From the NCBI GenBank assembly GCA_001017865.1, contig LATQ01000001.1, forward strand, positions 987,976-1,008,331: a stretch of DNA of 20,356 bases, in the 5' to 3' direction. Below, in pieces: positions 9,088 through 18,857 of the stretch. The DNA comes from Rhodococcus sp. IITR03 (GTDB lineage Bacteria; Actinomycetota; Actinomycetes; Mycobacteriales; Mycobacteriaceae). A program made the position numbers and the translations under genes. Under the pieces are notes generated by a model. That model made no database searches, was not told the origin of the DNA, and saw only the letters and a program-made list of their open reading frames with translations. How positions within the stretch are numbered: the stretch's first letter is position 1; each line of letters begins with the position of its first letter.

Positions 9088-10424
9088 ATGGAACAGGCAC
9101 TCGCGGCCGCCGATACCGCCTGGGTTTTGGCGGCGTTCACAGCAGTCGTACTGATGGTTCCGGGCCTGGCGCTGTTCTACAGCGGCATGCTCGGAGTCAA
9201 GAGCGCGCTCAACATGATCATGATGGTGTTCGGTGGATTCGCCGTCACCGCCGTCCTGTGGGTGCTGTTCGGTCCGGCCGCCGTGCTCGGTGACAGCGTC
9301 GGGGGCCTCGGCCTCATCGGCGATCCCTTCACCGACATCGGTCTCGGGTCGCTGCTCGAGGAGAACCCGGACGGAGGGATGCCCGCCGCCCTGACCGCCG
9401 CCTTCCACCTCCTCTTCGCGGGCATCACGGTGGCGATCATCGCCGGTGGAGTCGCGGACCGGATGAAGTTCTCGGCGTGGCTGGTGTTCTCGGGCATCTG
9501 GGTCGTCCTCGTCTATTTCCCGGTCGCGCACTGGGTCTTCGCCTTCGACGACGAGGAAGCGGGCACGAAGGGCGGATGGATCGCCAACACGCTCGCCGCC
9601 CACGACTTCGCCGGCGGCACCGCCGTGCACATGAACTCGGGTGTCGCGGCGCTGGCACTCGCCATCGCGCTCGGTCGTCGCCGCGGATTCCCGCACGTCG
9701 CCCGTCCCCACAACCTGCCCCTCGTCGTCCTCGGCGGCGGAATCCTGCTGTTCGGCTGGTTCGGATTCAACGGCGGTTCGGCGGGCGGCGCCAACCACAT
9801 GGCCGGTGTCGTCGTCCTCAACACGCTCGTCGCCGCGATGGCCGGCCTGCTCGGTTGGCTGCTCGTCGAACGCATCAAGGAGAAGCACGCGACGACGCTC
9901 GGTGCCATCTCGGGCGTGATCGCCGCACTCGTGGGCATCACGCCCGCCGCGAGCCTCGTGTCCCCGCTCGGTGCCCTGCTGATCGGCGTGGTCTCCGGTG
10001 CCGTCGGCTGCTTCGCCGTGAGCTGGAAATTCCGCATGGGCTACGACGACTCGCTCGACGTCGTCGCCATCCACCTCATGGGCGGCGTCGTGGGCACCAC
10101 CCTCATCGCCTTCGTCGCGACGGCCGCCGCGCCGGCCGGCGTCGACGGTCTGTTCTTCGGTGGTGGGATCGATTTCCTCGGACGCCAGATCGTCGCGATG
10201 GCTGCGGTGTTCGCCTACTCGTTCGCGGTGACCTTCCTGATCGCGAAGGCGCTCGACAAGATCATGGCATTCGGGTCGACACCGAGACGGAGATGCGGGG
10301 CATCGACGTCCCGGTCCACGGGGAGACGGCCTACGTGATGGACTCGTTCTCGCCGACCGGCCCGTCGACGCTGCGCCCCGAGGTGTTCGCCGAGGACCGC
10401 GACGTGATCGTGCCCAAGTCCTGA
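9088..10424 (+). CDS. amt: Ammonium transporter Amt, one lesion near the C-terminus
   Basis: This Amt/MEP/Rh-family membrane channel conducts NH3/NH4+ and often methylammonium. About 445 residues with some 11 hydrophobic segments start at PGLALFYSGMLGVKSALNM. The twin-histidine pore is visible as DFAGGTAVHMNSG and AIHLMGGVVGT, and the family stretch FGWFGFNGGSAGG is present. A C is missing near 10272; restoring it changes the apparent end into a cytoplasmic tail RVDTETEMRGIDVPVHGETA that continues to the stop at 10424, as usual for actinobacterial Amt. The ATG at 9088 follows a weak GGTGG site. A GlnR-like operator lies upstream. There is no glnK/glnD after it; instead it converges on the amine-nitrogen gene series. 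Confidence 0.96.
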
Positions 10425-10451
10425 CCGACGAGTTTCCCCGACCGAACGGCA

Positions 10452-10483
10452 GGAGCCCTCACCGCACCGCGCGGTGAGGCTCC
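10452..10483. terminator. Bidirectional hairpin terminator between amt and the XRE-cupin gene
   Basis: GGAGCC-C-TCACCGC pairs with GCGGTGA-GGCTCC around the loop ACCGC, giving a 13-bp stem with one bulged C. It lies 28 bp after the amt stop and 8 bp from the stop of the opposing regulator gene at 10491. No clear T-run follows, as is common in high-GC actinobacteria. It probably ends transcription from both sides. Confidence 0.75.
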
Positions 10484-10490
10484 GTCGTGT

Positions 10491-11137
10491 TCACGGCTGG
10501 TGGTTGTCGGGATACGCCGTCACGGCGAGGAACCGGATGGGCAGCTTCAGCAGCTCGTTCGGTCCGTGTAGTCCCTCACCGTCGAGGAGCAGGGCATCGC
10601 CCGGTTGCAGGTGGTACTCGGAATCGCCGTGGCCGTAGAGCATCTCGCCTTCGAGCATGTACAGCAGCTCGGTGCCGGGATGCTGGAAGAGGGGGAAGAC
10701 CTCGCTTGCGTCGGTGAGGGTCACGAGCACCGGTTCGAGCCGCTTGTGCTGCCCACGCAGTGCGCCGAGCAATTCGTAGTGGTGGCCGACCCGCGTACCG
10801 CGACCGACGATCTCGGCGCCGTGCCCGTTCTTGGTGAACACCGCGTCGCGGTGCGCGTCCGCGCCCCGGAAGAGCGAGGTGACGGGGACGTCGAGGCCGG
10901 CGGCGAGGCGCGCGAGAGTCGACAGGCTGCACGACGTCTGGGCGTTCTCGATCTTCGAGAGCATCGCCTTGGAGATCCCCACCTTGGCGGCCATGTCGCC
11001 GACGGACAGACCGCTGGCCAGCCGCAGCGACCTCACCTGGTGGGCGATCGCGCGCTCGAGATCCACACCCGTCGGGGTGCCGCGCGGGACTTCGCGTCCG
11101 GAATCGTCGTACAGGACGGGACGATCTGGCTGGCCAT
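10491..11137 (-). CDS. XRE-family regulator with C-terminal cupin domain, one lesion near the start
   Basis: An N-terminal helix-turn-helix (VRSLRLASGLSVGDMAAKVG, then ISKAMLSKIENAQTSCSLST) is joined to a cupin sensor domain (FQHPGTELLYMLEGEMLYG ... YHLQPGDALLLDGEGLHGP). Such XRE-cupin proteins bind small metabolites and regulate neighbouring amine or amino-acid catabolic genes, for example PuuR-like regulators. An in-frame GTG at 11066 would already give an intact 191-residue protein. Restoring a missing C near 11117 joins it to an ATG at 11137 and adds a sensible leader (MASQIV...LYDDSGREVPRGTP), giving 215 residues; I prefer this. It is the last gene of the minus-strand series, 125 bp after the FAD enzyme, and probably senses a substrate of the cluster. 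Confidence 0.87.
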
Positions 11138-11262
11138 ATCATCAGCGTAGCGTGTGTCCACCGGTGGTGAACGCCGCAATGCGGACACGGCGGTGCCCTC
11201 CACGATCCGGACGACAGGGATCCGGCCGGGTCCGTGGAGGCACGCGCGCTGGGAGGTCGGGA

Positions 11263-12450
11263 TCAGCGCATCTCGCCGGCGCCTCGTAGGGGTTGAGGCT
11301 CAGGAGCAGATCACCCTCCTCGAAGCGGGAGAAACGGAAGTCGTCCGGGTTCACATTCGGAAGGTCGGTCTTCCCGTCGATCAGCAGGTCGGCGACCAAC
11401 TTGCCCACCGCGGGGAGATCTTGAACCCGTGCCCGGAGAATCCGGTCGCCAGGAACAGGCCCTCGACCGGTGCCGGACCGATGACGGGGTTGTAGTCCTC
11501 GGTGACGTCGTAGGCACCGACGTACGAACTGGTGATCCGTGGGTCCGGCATGTCGGGAAGGCGGTTGCCGAGCTTCATGATGTTCTTCTCGATCGTCGAG
11601 TCGTCGGCGCGGTTGACGTACTTGTCCGGGTCGATGTACTCCGGCGCCTGGTGATCGGAATTGCCCACCAGCAGTTCACCGTTCGGCTCGCGGCAGATGT
11701 ACTGCAGGCCCGCCAGATCGGACAGCACGGGCACCTCCGGGGTCGGGACGCCTGGTCGACGAGAACCAACTGCGCGCGCTGCGCCCGGACGTCGATGTCG
11801 ACGCCGACACCGGCGACGAGTGCCGGAGTCCAGGGGCCTGCGGCGACGATGACCTGTTCGGCGTGCACTTCGGAGCCGTCGGCGAGGGTGACGCCGTAGA
11901 CGCGGCCGGCGGCGTTCTGCAGTAGCGACACCACCGGGGTGCTCTGCCGGATCTTCACGCCCATCCGGCGGGCTGTCGCTCCGAACGCCATGCCCGCCAT
12001 GTAGGCCTCGCCGCGACCACCGAGCGGTTCGTAGGCGAACAGGGCGAAGTCGTCGAGGTGCAGGCCCGGCCACAGTTCGGCCATCTTGTCGTGGGTAATG
12101 AGTTCGGTGGCGATACCCAGGCCCTGCATCATCTCGATGTTCGCTTCGAGCGGCTTGACGTTGTTCTCCGCCACACCGACGACGTAACCGCACTGGCGGA
12201 ACGCCATGTCGTCGCCGAAGATCTCGGTCGCCTTGGTGAAGATGTCGACGCCGTACCAGGACATCGCAGCCAACGACGGGGTGCCGTAGTGACAGCGCAC
12301 GACACCGCTGGACTTGCCGGTCATGCCGGAGCAGAGGGTGTCGCGCTCGAGGACGAGGACGTCGGTCTCGCCGCGGTCAGCGAGGGAGTAGGCGATGGCC
12401 AGGCCTTCGAGGCCGCCGCCGACGATCAGAAACTTGGTCGTGTCCGTCAC
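11263..12450 (-). CDS. FAD-dependent amino-acid oxidoreductase (sarcosine oxidase beta / DAO family), three lesions
   Basis: This DAO-fold flavoenzyme (about 396 residues) starts with a dinucleotide-binding loop FLIVGGGLEGLAIAYSLAD, followed by VLERD and SGMTGKSSGVVRCHYG. It ends with the second FAD contact NPVIGPAPVEGLFLATGFSG and GHGFKISPAVGKLVADLL. The family oxidises secondary or tertiary amino acids (sarcosine, dimethylglycine, N-methylglutamate) to release the N-alkyl group as aldehyde. Bases are missing near 11749, 11412 and 11282; with the last restored the protein ends EGAGEMR at the TGA at 11263, otherwise it would run an unlikely extra 40 residues to 11142. None of the alpha, gamma or delta subunits of heterotetrameric sarcosine oxidase or N-methylglutamate dehydrogenase is nearby, so it may act alone. 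Substrate unproven. Confidence 0.85.
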
Positions 12451-12508
12451 CTGAGGATCCTTTGTTCGGTCGGCCTCCGAATCGGGGAGGTCGGTGGGGG
12501 AGTCGATG

Positions 12509-13069
12509 TCAGAGGGAGGAAGTCGGTTCGATGCGGACCAGCAGTCCGGTGGCCGACGAGACTCGTAGCGTGATCGCCTCGTGGCGGATCAGGACGCAGT
12601 CCCCGGGTCCGGCCCGTTCCGTGCCGGCCTGTACGGAGCCCGATCGCACGTAGAGGGCAGTGACTCCGCCTGCGGCGGTGTCGAAGGCCGTGTCGAGCGT
12701 GAGATACCCGACGGCCGCAGTGGCGGCCCCACGCGCGGTTATGACATTGAATGCGCTGGTCGCGCCTCGGGGGATGCAGCGGGGTGCGTCCTCACCGGCG
12801 AACGGGTGCGGATGCCACGGATCCAGCGAACGAAGTCCGTGGCCCGAGTGGAGGTCGACACCGTGCTCACCGACGACGGTGAAGATGCGGTCCCTGCCGG
12901 GGAAGGCCGAGAACTCGCTGGGATCGGATCCCAGATCGGCCACGCTGATCCGCCACAGCGGGCGTCCGGCGGGGCCGTGAGGTCCGGTCGCTACCTCCTC
13001 CGTGGTCCCGGCGCCGTTGCGCCAGAGCGTCCGCCGTCGGTCGCCCGAGCGGATCACCTGCACGGCCAC
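12509..13069 (-). CDS. HutD/Ves-family cupin-like protein
   Basis: This intact 186-residue protein belongs to the HutD (DUF886) family. The signature near the N-terminus is the WRNGAGTTEEVATGP stretch (family: W-K-N-G-x-G-x-T-x-E), followed by WRISVADLGSDPSEFSAFPG and GRDRIFTVV. HutD proteins are double-cupin-like and often sit in histidine-utilisation loci, where a fine-tuning role has been proposed; no enzyme activity is established. The GTG start at 13069 directly abuts the TAG stop of the upstream hydrolase, so the two genes are translationally coupled. There are no other hut genes here, so its role is probably tied to the amine/amidohydrolase cluster. Confidence 0.85.
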   Translation of the reverse strand: MAVQVIRSGDRRRTLWRNGAGTTEEVATGPHGPAGRPLWRISVADLGSDPSEFSAFPGRDRIFTVVGEHGVDLHSGHGLRSLDPWHPHPFAGEDAPRCIPRGATSAFNVITARGAATAAVGYLTLDTAFDTAAGGVTALYVRSGSVQAGTERAGPGDCVLIRHEAITLRVSSATGLLVRIEPTSSL

Positions 13070-14298
13070 CTAACTGCCCGTCGTCCAGTCGGCCATGATG
13101 TCGGCCAGTGCCTGCGCTCCGATATTGCAGTCGTCGGCCTCGGCGAACTCGTGCGGTGAATGCGAGACGCCGGTGGGGTTGCGCACGAACAACATTGCGG
13201 TGGGCACTTTTTCCGAGAGGATGCCGGCGTCGTGCCCCGCCTGGGTGGGGAGTACCGGGATGTCACCGAGATGCGACAGCGCGCGGCGCAACCGTTCGCG
13301 CGGCCCGGCCGGGAACTCGACGATCGGGGTGATCGATTCGGCGAAGACATCGAGCCCGATCTCGTCGGGCAGGCAGTGCTTGAGGGCCTCGGCCTCGATG
13401 TCGGCGACCAGCATCGTCAGGGTTTCCTCGTCCGCGGCGCGGGCGTCGAGCCATGCCTTGATCTCGGATGGAATTGCGTTGGCCCCGTTGGGCAACACCT
13501 CGAGTTTGCCGAAGGTGGCGACCGCGCCGGCCGCCGCGGCACACGAGCGGGCGCTGTGCACCGACGAGGCGTAGGCGAGCATCGGATCGCGACGGTCCAC
13601 CAGGCGCGTAGCGCCGGCGTGGTTGGCCTCACCGGTGAAGGTGAACTGCCATCGTCCGTGCGGCCAGATCGACGACGCGACCGCGACCGGCGCGTCGACG
13701 AGGTCGAGTGCCCGGCCCTGTTCGACGTGCAGTTCGACGTACACCCCGACCCGGTCGACGAGTGTGGGATCGGCACCGATGTGTTCGGGTACGCGACCGG
13801 CACGGGTCATGGCCTCGGCCAGCGTGATCCCGTCGCGATCGCGCAGTCCGAGCGCGCGCTGGGGAGCCAGCGCCCCGGTGGTGAGCTGACTTCCCACACA
13901 TGCCACACCGAAGCGGGCGCCTTCCTCGTCGGAGAACGCGGTGATCGCGATCGGCACGGTCGGCACGATGCCGCGATCACGGACCAGATCGACTGCGGCG
14001 AACGCCGAGACCACACCGAGTGGGCCGTCGAACGCTCCGCCGTCGGGCACCGAGTCCAGGTGCGAACCGGTGACGAAGGCGCCGGTGGGATCACCCGCCC
14101 AGCCTTCGGGAAGCCACCAGGCCCACAGGTTGCCGTTGCGGTCCTCTTCGACGTCCATACCGCGTTCGGCGGCGCAGCCGCGGAACCATTCACGCAGAGT
14201 GAGATCGGCGTCGCTCCAGGCGAATCGGCGGTAGCCCCGGTCGTCGGATGCTGCCCGACGTCCAGGATCGATGCCCAGAGCGTGTCGAATGCGGTCAT
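13070..14298 (-). CDS. M20-family amidohydrolase (allantoate amidohydrolase / N-carbamoyl-L-amino-acid hydrolase type), one lesion
   Basis: A binuclear-metal hydrolase of the AllC/HyuC group, about 409 residues as usual for the family. Metal ligands and motifs are visible: TGSHLDSVPDGGAFDGPLGV (His and Asp), FSDEEGARFGVACVGSQ (Glu), ELHVEQG, FTGEANHAGAT, and the C-terminal SHSPHEFAEADD with its metal-binding His. These enzymes cleave C-N bonds of allantoate, ureidoglycine or N-carbamoyl amino acids and release ammonia and CO2. A C is missing from the run at 14235-14238; restoring it links the ATG at 14298 (MTAFDTLWASILDVG) to the body. It lies 46 bp after the FMN-domain gene and abuts hutD. 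No allantoinase or hydantoinase is nearby, so the exact substrate is open. Confidence 0.88.
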
Positions 14299-14344
14299 GT
14301 GGTGTGTCCTCTCGGGAAGTGCGGTGGCAGGCCTGTCGCCACGG

Positions 14345-15671
14345 TCAGAAGGTGCTGCGGCCGGGGATCCAATCGGTTCCGGCCAGGGGCACCCGCGCCA
14401 TCGCGGCGGCCTCCATCGTGACGGCGACGAGGTCCTGCGGTTCGAGATTGCGCAGGTGCGACTTGCCACACGCGCGGGCGATGGTCTGCGCCTCCATGGT
14501 GAGCACCCGTAGGTAGTTCGCCAGGCGGCGGCCACCCTCGACCGGATCGAAGCGGGCCTGCAGGTCGGGATCCTGCGTGGTGATACCGGCGGGGTCCTTG
14601 CCGTCCTGGAAGTCGTCGTAGAAGCCGGCGGCCGAGCCCAGCTTCTCGTATTCGGCCTGGTACTTCGGATCGTTGTCGCCGAGGGCGATCAGCGCGGCCG
14701 TGCCGATGGCGACGGCGTCGGCTCCGAGGGCCATCGCTTTGGCGACATCGGCGCCCGAGCGGATACCGCCCGAGACGATCAGCTGCACGCCACCGGACGT
14801 GCGGTGCACACCCATCTCCTGCAGGGCCTGCACGGCCTGGGGGAGCGCGGCGAGGGTCGGGATGCCCACGTGCTCGATGAAGACGTCCTGGGTGGCGGCG
14901 GTGCCACCCTGCATGCCGTCGACCACTACGACGTCGGCGCCGGACTTCACGGCGAGCTTGACGTCGTAGTAGGTACGGGTCGCACCGACCTTGACGTAGA
15001 TCGGCTTCTCCCAGCCGGTGATCTCGCGCAGTTCGAGGATCTTGATGGCGAGGTCGTCGGGGCCGGTCCAGTCCGGGTGCCGGCACGCGCTGCGCTGATC
15101 GATGCCCACCGGCAGGGTGCGCATCCCCGCGACCCGCTCGGTGATCTTCTGTCCGAGGAGCATGCCGCCGCCACCGGGCTTGGCGCCCTGGCCGAGCACG
15201 ACCTCGATGGCGTCGGCCTTGCGCAGGTCGTCGGGTTCATGCCGTATCGCGACGGAAGGTACTGGTAGACGAGGTGTTTGGACTGTCCGCGCTCCTCGGG
15301 GGTCATGCCGCCGTCACCGGTGGTGGTGGACGTGCCGACCTCGCTGGCACCACGTCCGAGAGCCTCCTTCGCACGGCCGGACAGCGCGCCGAAGCTCATT
15401 CCGGCGATCGTGACCGGGATGTCGAGGTGCAGCGGGTACTTCGCGTTGCGGTCGCCGAGGACGACGTCGGTCTCGCACTTCTCGCGGTAACCTCGAGCGG
15501 GTAACGCGACATCGACGCGCCGAGGAACAACAGGTCGTCGAAGTGGGGAACCTTGCGCTTGGCGCCCCAGCCGCGGATGTCGTAGATGCCGGTCGCGGCG
15601 GCACGCTGGATCTCGTGGATGACGTTGCGGTCGAATGTGGCCGACTCACGCAGTCCAGGCTGGAAGGTCAT
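14345..15671 (-). CDS. glxD: FMN-domain glutamate synthase-like subunit (GlxD / N-methylglutamate synthase MgsC family), two lesions
   Basis: The reconstructed 442 residues correspond to the FMN-binding synthase domain of glutamate synthase (GltB). Family stretches include VTIAGMSFGALSGRAKEALG, GTSTTTGDGGM, GQGAKPGGGGMLLG, YVKVGA, ADVVVVDGMQGGTAA, IVSGGIRSGADVAKAMALGA and LANYLRVLTMEAQTIARACG. Where GltB has the CxxxxxC-PVGIATQ ligands of its [3Fe-4S] cluster, this protein reads GFYDDFQDGKDPAGITTQDP with no cysteine, so it should be flavin-only. With GlxB and GlxC it would form a three-part aminotransferring synthase, glutamate from 2-oxoglutarate or N-methylglutamate from an amide donor. Bases are missing near 15232 and 15491. 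The ATG at 15671 follows glxC by 42 bp. Confidence 0.9.
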
Positions 15672-15713
15672 GGAATTCTCCTCGGGGTCGAGCGGCGGAA
15701 GAACGTCGGGGCG

Positions 15714-16411
15714 TCAGTACGCCGAAGCGTTGTCGACGCGGAAGTGGTAGAGCTGACGGGCCGAGCCGTAGCGGGTGAACTCGGCCGGGTCGGCGTCGAA
15801 ACCGGCCGCGTCGAGCAGTTCCTGCAGTTCGACGATGTGCTCGGGGCGCATCTCCTTCTCGACGCAGTCCGCGCCGAGCGAGGCGACGCTGCCCCGCACG
15901 TAGATCCGTGCCTCGTACAGCGAATCACCCAGGGCCTCACCGGCATCGCCCAGGACGACGAGTCGGCCGGCCTGTCCCATGAAGGCGCTCATGTGCCCGA
16001 TGTCGCCGCCGACGACGATGTCGACGCCCTTCATCGAGATGCCGCAGCGTGCGGCGGCGTTGCCTTCGATCACCAGCAACCCGCCGTGGGCGGTGGCACC
16101 GGCGGACTGCGAGGCGTCGCCGGTGACGCGCACGCTTCCCGACATCATGTTCTCGGCGACACCGACGCCGGCGTTGCCGTCGATGGTCACGTGGGCGTGC
16201 TGGTTCATACCGGCGGCGTAGTAGCGACGTGGCCGTCGATGCGGACGTCGATCGGCCGGTTCAGGCCGCAGGCGAGTGCGTGGGCGCCCTGCGGGTTCGC
16301 GACCTCGACCGAAGCCGGGGCCTCCGTCGCGTGCAGTGCCGCATTGAGTTCGCGGGTGGTGGTCGTCGCCAGATCGTAGGTGGCGGTCGGGAGCAGGGTG
16401 TCGGTGGTCAT
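15714..16411 (-). CDS. glxC: GXGXG-domain glutamate synthase-like subunit (GlxC / MgsB family), one lesion
   Basis: This 232-residue protein equals the C-terminal beta-helical GXGXG domain of GltB. Repeating glycine turns are visible: IDGNAGVGVAENMMSGSVRV, GDASQSAGATAHGGLLVIEG, GISMKGVDIVVGGDIGHMSA and GQAGRLVVLGDAGEALGDSL. The N-terminal part (TTRELNAALHA, ANPQGAHALACGLNRPIDVR) is typical of the stand-alone version. In glutamate synthase this domain is structural, holding amidotransferase and FMN domains in place. A C is missing near 16225; restoring it gives DGHVGYYAAGMN. The ATG at 16411 lies 53 bp after the amidotransferase stop. Same order (amidotransferase, GXGXG, FMN domain) is found in glx and mgs loci. 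Confidence 0.9.
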
Positions 16412-16464
16412 GATTGCCTCCGTGGAACGGGGTCGGACAGCGGAATCGGGGGTTGTGGCGACCT

Positions 16465-17351
16465 TCAGCGTTGCCACACGTAGACCCGGTCCGGTTCGGG
16501 TTCGAAGATGCGGCGTCGGCGATGCCGGGAAGTCCTGCCAGAGCGCGGAATTCCGAGGCCATGGCGACGTAGGCGTCGCACTCGGCGACGATCGCGGGCT
16601 TGCAGGCGATCGGATCGCGCACCACGGCGAAGGAATCGGATGTCGACACCAGCAGGGTGTAGAACCCGTCGAAACGTTCGCCGAGAAGGCGCAACGCCTT
16701 CTCGAGATCCGCGCCCTCCGCCAGGTGCTTGGCAACGAAGCGCGCGCCGACCTCGGTGTCGTTCTCGCTGTCGAACACCACCCCCTCGTCCTCGAGTTCG
16801 CGCTTGATCGACAGGTGGTTGGAGAACGAGCCGTTGTGGACGAGGCACTGGTCCGGTCCGACGGCGAAGGGATGTGATCCGGCTGCGGTGACGGCGGATT
16901 CGGTGGCCATGCGGGTGTGGCCCACACCCTGCCATCCGGATGCGGTCGGCAGGCCGAAGTTCTCGGCGAGAATGCGCGGATCGCCGGTTCCTTTGAGGAC
17001 GGTCACGTCGTCACCGAAGCCGATGACGGTCGCAGTGGGTGCCAGGGCGCGGACGGTGTCGGCGAGCAGAGTGGCGGGGACGGGGGCGTGCAGCACGGTG
17101 GTGGGTGCGAGATCGAGCGCACCGACGGTCACGCCCAGTGCGTCGCCGACGATCGTGGCGAGATCAGAGGGGGCATCGAGTACCGAGACCGACGACTCCC
17201 CGGCGGGGGAGAAGACCGGGTTGCCGTAGACGGCGACGCCCGCCGAATCCGGTCCGCGGTCCACCATCTGCCCGAGCATTCCGGTGAGCAGGCTGCCCAG
17301 TCGGGGTTCGAGCGAGGTATCCCGCAGATGAAGTCCGACGATTCCGCACAT
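16465..17351 (-). CDS. glxB: Class II glutamine amidotransferase (GlxB / MgsA family), one lesion
   Basis: MCGIVGLHL places the N-terminal-nucleophile Cys at residue 2, and MVDRGPDSAGVAVYG, GVGHTRMATESAV, GSHPFAVGPDQCLVHNGSFS and NDTEVGARF complete the class II amidotransferase (Ntn hydrolase) active site. About 295 residues. It would split glutamine, or gamma-glutamylmethylamide in the N-methylglutamate pathway, and pass ammonia or methylamine to the FMN partner. The start at 17351 is fixed by the Cys2 rule. A G is missing near 16512; restoring it gives the proper end RIFEPEPDRVYVWQR at the TGA at 16465. It lies 44 bp after the synthetase gene, which would make its amide substrate. Confidence 0.9.
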
Positions 17352-17395
17352 GGTCGTCTCTCCTGTTCGATGGGTAGGGAAGTAGCGAAGATTTC

Positions 17396-18773
17396 TCAGA
17401 AGGCGGTCAGGTAGCTGTCGATCTCCCACGGGGTCACGGTGTTGTGCCAGTGGAAGAACTCCTCGCGCTTGAGTGAGGCGAAGTAATCGGTGACACTCGC
17501 GCCCGCCGAATCGAGAGCGCCGGAGACGACCGGATCGGCCTGGAGGGCGTCCATCGCGTGCAGTAGCGTCATCGGCAGGGTCTCCGTGGAACCGCCGGTA
17601 CCGGGAGTCCCGGGGTCGAGGTTGCGTTCGATGCCGTCGAGGCCGGCAGCGACAGTCGCGGCGGTGGCGAGATAGGGGTTGGCGGAACCGTCACCGCCGC
17701 GCAGTTCGACGCGGTTGGAGTCGGGGACCCGCAGGTAGTGGGTGCGGTCGTTGCCACCGTAGGTCGCGTAGCGCGGCGACCAGGTGGCACCGGAGGACGT
17801 GCTGGTTGCACCGGTTCGCTTGTAGGAATTGACCGTCGGCGCGATGACGCCCTGCAGAGCGCAGGCGTGCTCGAGGATGCCGGCGATGAACGAGTAGGCG
17901 GTCTTCGACAGGCCCAGGCCGTGCGGGTCGGATGCGTCGGGGAAGGCAGAGACGCCGTCGCTCCACAGCGACAGGTGCATGTGCATGCCCGATCCCGTGC
18001 GGTCGGCGAACGGCTTGGGCATGAAGGTTGCGGTCATGCCGCGCTGCTCGGCGAGCACGGAGATCAGGTAGCGCAGGGTGACGACCCGGTCGGCGGTGGT
18101 CAGGGCATCGGCGTACTGGAAGTTCTGCTCGAACTGGCCGTTCCCGTCCTCGTGGTCGTTGGCGTAGTTGCCCCATCCGAGGATGTTCATCGCCGACGAG
18201 ATCGACGTCAGGTGCTCGTACATGCGGGTGACGTCGCGGGCGTCGTAGCAGGCTGGCGGGAGGTGTCGAGCGCGTCGGCCGTGCGCAGCGTTCCGTTCTC
18301 GTCCTTGTTGACGAGGAAGTACTCGATCTCGGCGCCCACGTTGACCTCGAGGCCCAGTGCGGCAGCCTGCGCGAGTACGGACTTGAGAATCACGCGCGGC
18401 GCGTACGGCCAGGGCTTGCCTTCGACGTGCGGGTCGCAGTGGACGAGAGCGAGGCCTTCGCGCACGAACGGGATGGGCGTGAACGACGCGGCATCGGGGA
18501 TGGCGACGAGGTCGGGATCCTTCGGGACCTGGCCCATCGACCGGCGGCGTAGCCGGCGAATCCGACGCCCTCGGTCTCGAGCTCCCCGACGGATTCGACG
18601 GGAACGAGCTTGGCGCAAGGCTTTCCGGACAGGGTGGTGAAGACGGCGAGGATGTAGCGGGTGCCGGCGGCGTGGGCGAGCTCGGTCAGGGAGGGGGATC
18701 CGGAGATCTCGGGGGACCGGTCGTTCGCGGACGGGAGGCGCAGCACGGACGTGTCGGTGGCTTCCAGCGTCAT
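17396..18773 (-). CDS. glnT: Glutamine synthetase-family ligase (GlnT / gamma-glutamylmethylamide synthetase-like), two lesions
   Basis: The reconstructed protein (about 459 residues) has the glutamine synthetase catalytic fold. Visible are GAEIEYFLV (metal Glu), ANDHEDGNGQFEQNF (glutamate/metal site), MPKPFADRTGSGMHMHLSLW (ATP and His), NSYKR and DSNRVELRG. It lacks the Tyr adenylylation loop region of GlnA-I in any form I can recognise and belongs to the GlnT/GMAS group, which ligates ammonia or methylamine to the gamma-carboxylate of glutamate. Bases are missing near 18251 and 18540. GAGGAG lies 6 bases before the ATG at 18773. It leads the minus-strand series with glxBCD, just as gmaS accompanies mgsABC in methylamine users. 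A GlnR-like site lies 85 bp upstream. Choice between ammonia and an alkylamine cannot be read from sequence. Confidence 0.88.
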
Positions 18774-18821
18774 AGGGGCTCCTCGGATTCGACTGGTCGG
18801 ATTCGACCGGGGTTTCACTTT

Positions 18822-18850
18822 ATGAATCGGTGTCGAATACAAGGAAACAA
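18822..18850 (-). promoter_or_regulatory. Possible sigma-70-type promoter for the synthetase operon
   Basis: On the minus strand TTGTTT (18850-18845) and ATTCAT (18827-18822) are 17 bp apart, downstream of the GlnR-like boxes and about 50 bp before the start codon. The -10 element is poor, so this is a weak call supported mainly by position in the only AT-rich patch of the region. Confidence 0.35.
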
Positions 18851-18857
18851 TGTACCC

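Noticed and set aside
8992..10074. Minus-strand open frame of 360 codons opposite amt
   Set aside because: Highly charged repetitive composition (Glu, Asp, Arg, His), no family features, fully antisense to a conserved transporter.
11142..11262. Forty-residue C-terminal extension of the FAD enzyme
   Set aside because: The extension is Arg/Pro-rich and unlike the family. Adding one base near 11282 ends the protein naturally as EGAGEMR at 11263.
13160..14512. Plus-strand open frame of 450 codons opposite the M20 hydrolase
   Set aside because: Antisense shadow of the hydrolase and FMN-domain genes with no recognisable motif; the opposite strand carries clear metal-binding motifs.
11263..18773. 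Histidine utilisation (hut) operon because of HutD
   Set aside because: No histidase, urocanase, imidazolonepropionase or formiminoglutamate hydrolase is present; HutD-family proteins also occur outside hut loci.
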